From: Amoebophrya sp. A120
Lineage: Eukaryota; Sar; Dinophyceae; Syndiniales; Amoebophryaceae
Direction: 5' to 3'
Length of the DNA stretch: 64,000 nt
NCBI GenBank assembly: GCA_905178155.1
Contig: CAJINV010000001.1
Coordinates: 10,720,311 to 10,784,310 of the forward strand
Both the position numbers and the translations under genes were made by a program. Every line of letters starts with the position of its first letter. Position 1 is the stretch's first letter. Below the pieces are notes generated by a model. It did no database searches, was not told the DNA's origin, and saw nothing but the letters and a program-made list of their open reading frames with translations. This document shows, one piece after another, positions 61,572 through 64,000 of the stretch.

Positions 61572-64000
61572 ATGGCAACTGTTACGCGAGGCTGCAGCTC
61601 GTCTTCAGGCTGCACTTTGCGCGTGCAGATGTGCAGCGGAAAGATTCGGGATGCGCCGCATCGCGGTGTGCTATCATTGCGACACTTCAGCAGCTTCCCA
61701 CAGAATTCCCGCCCGCATCCACCATCTAAGAAGCTGCCCAGGCGAAAACCTGAAAGCCTCTGTGAAGACGCTGCAAGGCAAAGTGATTCCGTAAGCAGGG
61801 AGGAATCTTCGACATCATGCAAATTCGACAAGCTGGCGATTCTGAAGGACCCTCGGGCGACGGCGGAGGACATCTTGAATGCTGCGTGGCATTTGATAAA
61901 AAGTCCAAAACTGCTGCAGGAGAAATCGGAAAACGGCTGGATCTATACGATTGCGTTCGAAGCGTTTTCGCGGAACAAGATTCCGTGGCAAGAGGCAGCA
62001 AAACTTCTACCCGCGTTAGAGTCTGCCAGCCCGCACCGCGCCAGCCTGGTTCCGCTGAACGCTTTGCTCAAGCAACTCCCGCTGCCTGCCGCCGCAGTGC
62101 TGCTTGAGTGCCGGTTCGACGGTGAGATGGGGAAGGATCTGCGCGAGGAGCTGCTTCTTCCTAGCGCTACCGATTCTTCCACAGGCAGAAACTACACCTC
62201 ATCATCGTCGTTGCCCTCATCGCGTCCACCAGACGGCGTATTTATCTGCAAGGGAGAGGAGCTGAATCTGGAGAAATGCTTTGGAAGGAGAAGGGAAAAT
62301 GTAACAAAAGCTGTCAGCGGGGGCACAACATCAACATCAACCGAGGCAGTTGAAGGTAACACCACGAGCAGTCCTCCGGCCGCCTACGTCGATTACGACA
62401 CGACGCCAATCCAGCTTGTCGCGCCCGACGCTTTTACGCTGTCCACGGTGCTCCAGAAACTCGGCAACGCCGCCCGGGTGGCCATGCGACAGCGCGAAGA
62501 GCGTTGCGTGCAAGAGGGGCGGAGGACAAGAAGCTGTCACTACCATCAGAAAGCAGAGTCATTGTACCGCAAGTACGCGAAGCCCTGCAGCGCGGATATC
62601 CGGTGCGCCATGCAGGTGGTGCGGTGTTTCCCGTCCCGAGCGTGGCGCGAGTTGTCAAAATTTGTCGATCACTCGGTACCAAAAGAGACACAGGACACTC
62701 ATTTCCTCGGCTCGGCGCTGGACGTTGTCGCGCGGGCTTGCGATCAGAACCACCAACATCAAGAAGAAAGTCGAACGGTGATGCTAGCGCATTTCCTGAC
62801 GAAAAATTTGGATCACAACGACAGTGCGCAGCTAGAGCAAAGGCAAGACACAGCATCGTCTTCAGAGTCGTCTGCCGATTGTTCATCTTCCCATGCGCGC
62901 ATTCTGGGCGAAAAATCCAGTGACGATCCACTGCTAGCCGCACTGAAGATCTTCATCACCGCGAGGCGCCGGGGATTGGCAAACACGGTGGTACACAATG
63001 CCATGCTACTGGCGCTGCACAAATCCGGGCGGTGGATGGAGGGATTGGAACTGCTCGCCCACATGCTGCAAGTTGAGGAGAACGGCGGCAATGATTTTGC
63101 AACTACAGGTGCGGCGAATGATAGTACACCGAACCCAAAGCCTGTTGTTGACAAGATTTCCTTCGGAACAGTAATCTCCGCGCTCCCGCCCGGCGAGTGG
63201 CTCCTGGCTTTGAATCTTTTGCGGAAGATGCAGGACCTGAAAATGGAGATCAACACCCAGATTGCCTACGCCGTGCTGCACAATCTGGAGCGGTCGTATA
63301 ATCTCGAAAGCAACCAGAACGAAAATTCGGCAGAACTTCTGGAGCAGCAGCGCTGTCTGTCTTCCGGAACAAACTCGGGCGGTAGAATCCGCGTGTTCGC
63401 AATTACCCGTGCCGGAGACGGAGACCACCATGGCGGAGAGGGGCCGTCGAAGCAACATGTTCGACTGGCAACTGCGAAAAATGATTCTGTCGCAACAAAT
63501 AAGACTGTGAGTGTCCATGGACTTCCGCGGTGCCTGCTGCCTGAGACGATTCTGACCGCGAGCGTTGCTGCTACCGGACCCGATCGGCAGGAGGCGGGCG
63601 CGAGCTGGAAGTTTTTTTGGGCTCCCGAAGAAGGACCGCCCCAGAGTTGCCAATTATCCCCGGTGGATGGAGGCGCGATCCCGGCCAGTATGTCCGTGAT
63701 CAAGGCAAGTACCGTGCAGATTGCACGCAAAATGATCCTCGGACCCTTCCACCCACAGAAAACGAAAGTGCCCTGGACCGAGGGGCTCTTTCGAGCCGGT
63801 TTTGCGTTCCTTTTGGATGGCGCGACAAATTTGACGCACCCTGGCTGGCAGGCCGCCGTGCAGCTGTGGCAAACGAGGAGCGCCGACGTGTATCCGCAGG
63901 GGCGATTTGATTTGAAAAAGCTACAGGGGATAGGAACGGGACTGCAGCCTGTGGGTCATGAAGATACTTCAGCGAGCAATCCCCTGATCTTGGATTTTCA
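61572..64000 (+). CDS. PPR-like organelle protein, 3' end beyond the window
   Basis: An open frame of 809 codons runs from ATG 61572 to the window end with no stop and no intron, so the gene is partial. The N-terminal 50 residues are Ser/Arg/Cys-rich with few acids, like an organelle-targeting peptide. Helical pairs like pentatricopeptide repeats appear near 62955-63065 (NTVVHNAMLLALHKSGRWME, GLELLAHML) and 63150-63300 (ISFGTVISALPPGEWLLALN, LLRKMQDLKM). Most of the rest is divergent, with Ser-rich inserts. PPR proteins bind organellar RNA. The family call rests on two repeats and is moderate; a related helical-repeat protein is possible. Confidence 0.65.
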   Translation, partial: MATVTRGCSSSSGCTLRVQMCSGKIRDAPHRGVLSLRHFSSFPQNSRPHPPSKKLPRRKPESLCEDAARQSDSVSREESSTSCKFDKLAILKDPRATAEDILNAAWHLIKSPKLLQEKSENGWIYTIAFEAFSRNKIPWQEAAKLLPALESASPHRASLVPLNALLKQLPLPAAAVLLECRFDGEMGKDLREELLLPSATDSSTGRNYTSSSSLPSSRPPDGVFICKGEELNLEKCFGRRRENVTKAVSGGTTSTSTEAVEGNTTSSPPAAYVDYDTTPIQLVAPDAFTLSTVLQKLGNAARVAMRQREERCVQEGRRTRSCHYHQKAESLYRKYAKPCSADIRCAMQVVRCFPSRAWRELSKFVDHSVPKETQDTHFLGSALDVVARACDQNHQHQEESRTVMLAHFLTKNLDHNDSAQLEQRQDTASSSESSADCSSSHARILGEKSSDDPLLAALKIFITARRRGLANTVVHNAMLLALHKSGRWMEGLELLAHMLQVEENGGNDFATTGAANDSTPNPKPVVDKISFGTVISALPPGEWLLALNLLRKMQDLKMEINTQIAYAVLHNLERSYNLESNQNENSAELLEQQRCLSSGTNSGGRIRVFAITRAGDGDHHGGEGPSKQHVRLATAKNDSVATNKTVSVHGLPRCLLPETILTASVAATGPDRQEAGASWKFFWAPEEGPPQSCQLSPVDGGAIPASMSVIKASTVQIARKMILGPFHPQKTKVPWTEGLFRAGFAFLLDGATNLTHPGWQAAVQLWQTRSADVYPQGRFDLKKLQGIGTGLQPVGHEDTSASNPLILDF

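Overview
This window is nuclear DNA of a eukaryotic microbe. Nearly every gene is split by spliceosomal introns, and the products are eukaryotic: EMC2, Vps33, UMP-CMP kinase, a sphingomyelin-synthase-type enzyme, a nucleotide-sugar transporter, aquaporins, ciliary-type coiled-coil and RIIa proteins, and a PPR-like organelle protein. A dinoflagellate-lineage alveolate fits best. Genes lie in long one-strand blocks, and many exons are cut by short introners with terminal inverted repeats (TIRs), target-site duplications (TSDs) and often non-GT/AG junctions. Such elements are reported from Amoebophrya (Syndiniales) and other dinoflagellates. I saw no spliced-leader copy, so the placement is inference.

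Layout. All genes from 1 to about 34.06 kb are on the minus strand. In increasing coordinate they are: a large protein cut by the window start, EMC2, a GC-rich TIR element, a UMP-CMP kinase/OB-fold/basic-tail fusion, a small unknown gene, a 924-codon disordered protein, a 2253-residue coiled-coil protein, Vps33, an alpha/beta hydrolase, a nucleotide-sugar transporter and a double aquaporin. From 34.06 to 36.98 kb lies a divergent strand switch made of two GC-rich flanks around an A/T-tract core. From 36.98 kb to the end all genes are on the plus strand: an armadillo-like protein, a TPH-like coiled-coil protein, a sphingomyelin-synthase-like enzyme, a small coiled-coil protein, a large low-complexity multi-exon gene, an 83-residue RIIa-type protein and a PPR-like protein cut by the window end.

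The main biological signal is the introner population. At least ten elements of about 160-320 bp interrupt exons in seven genes. They fall into several TIR families. The octamer TGTCATGC is found inside nine of the ten and in a related intron that has lost its TIRs. Family members sit in both orientations relative to transcription, twice in one gene, and precise removal of element plus one TSD restores the frame. Exons were joined by hand from splice signals and frame; where a junction is ambiguous the entry says so.
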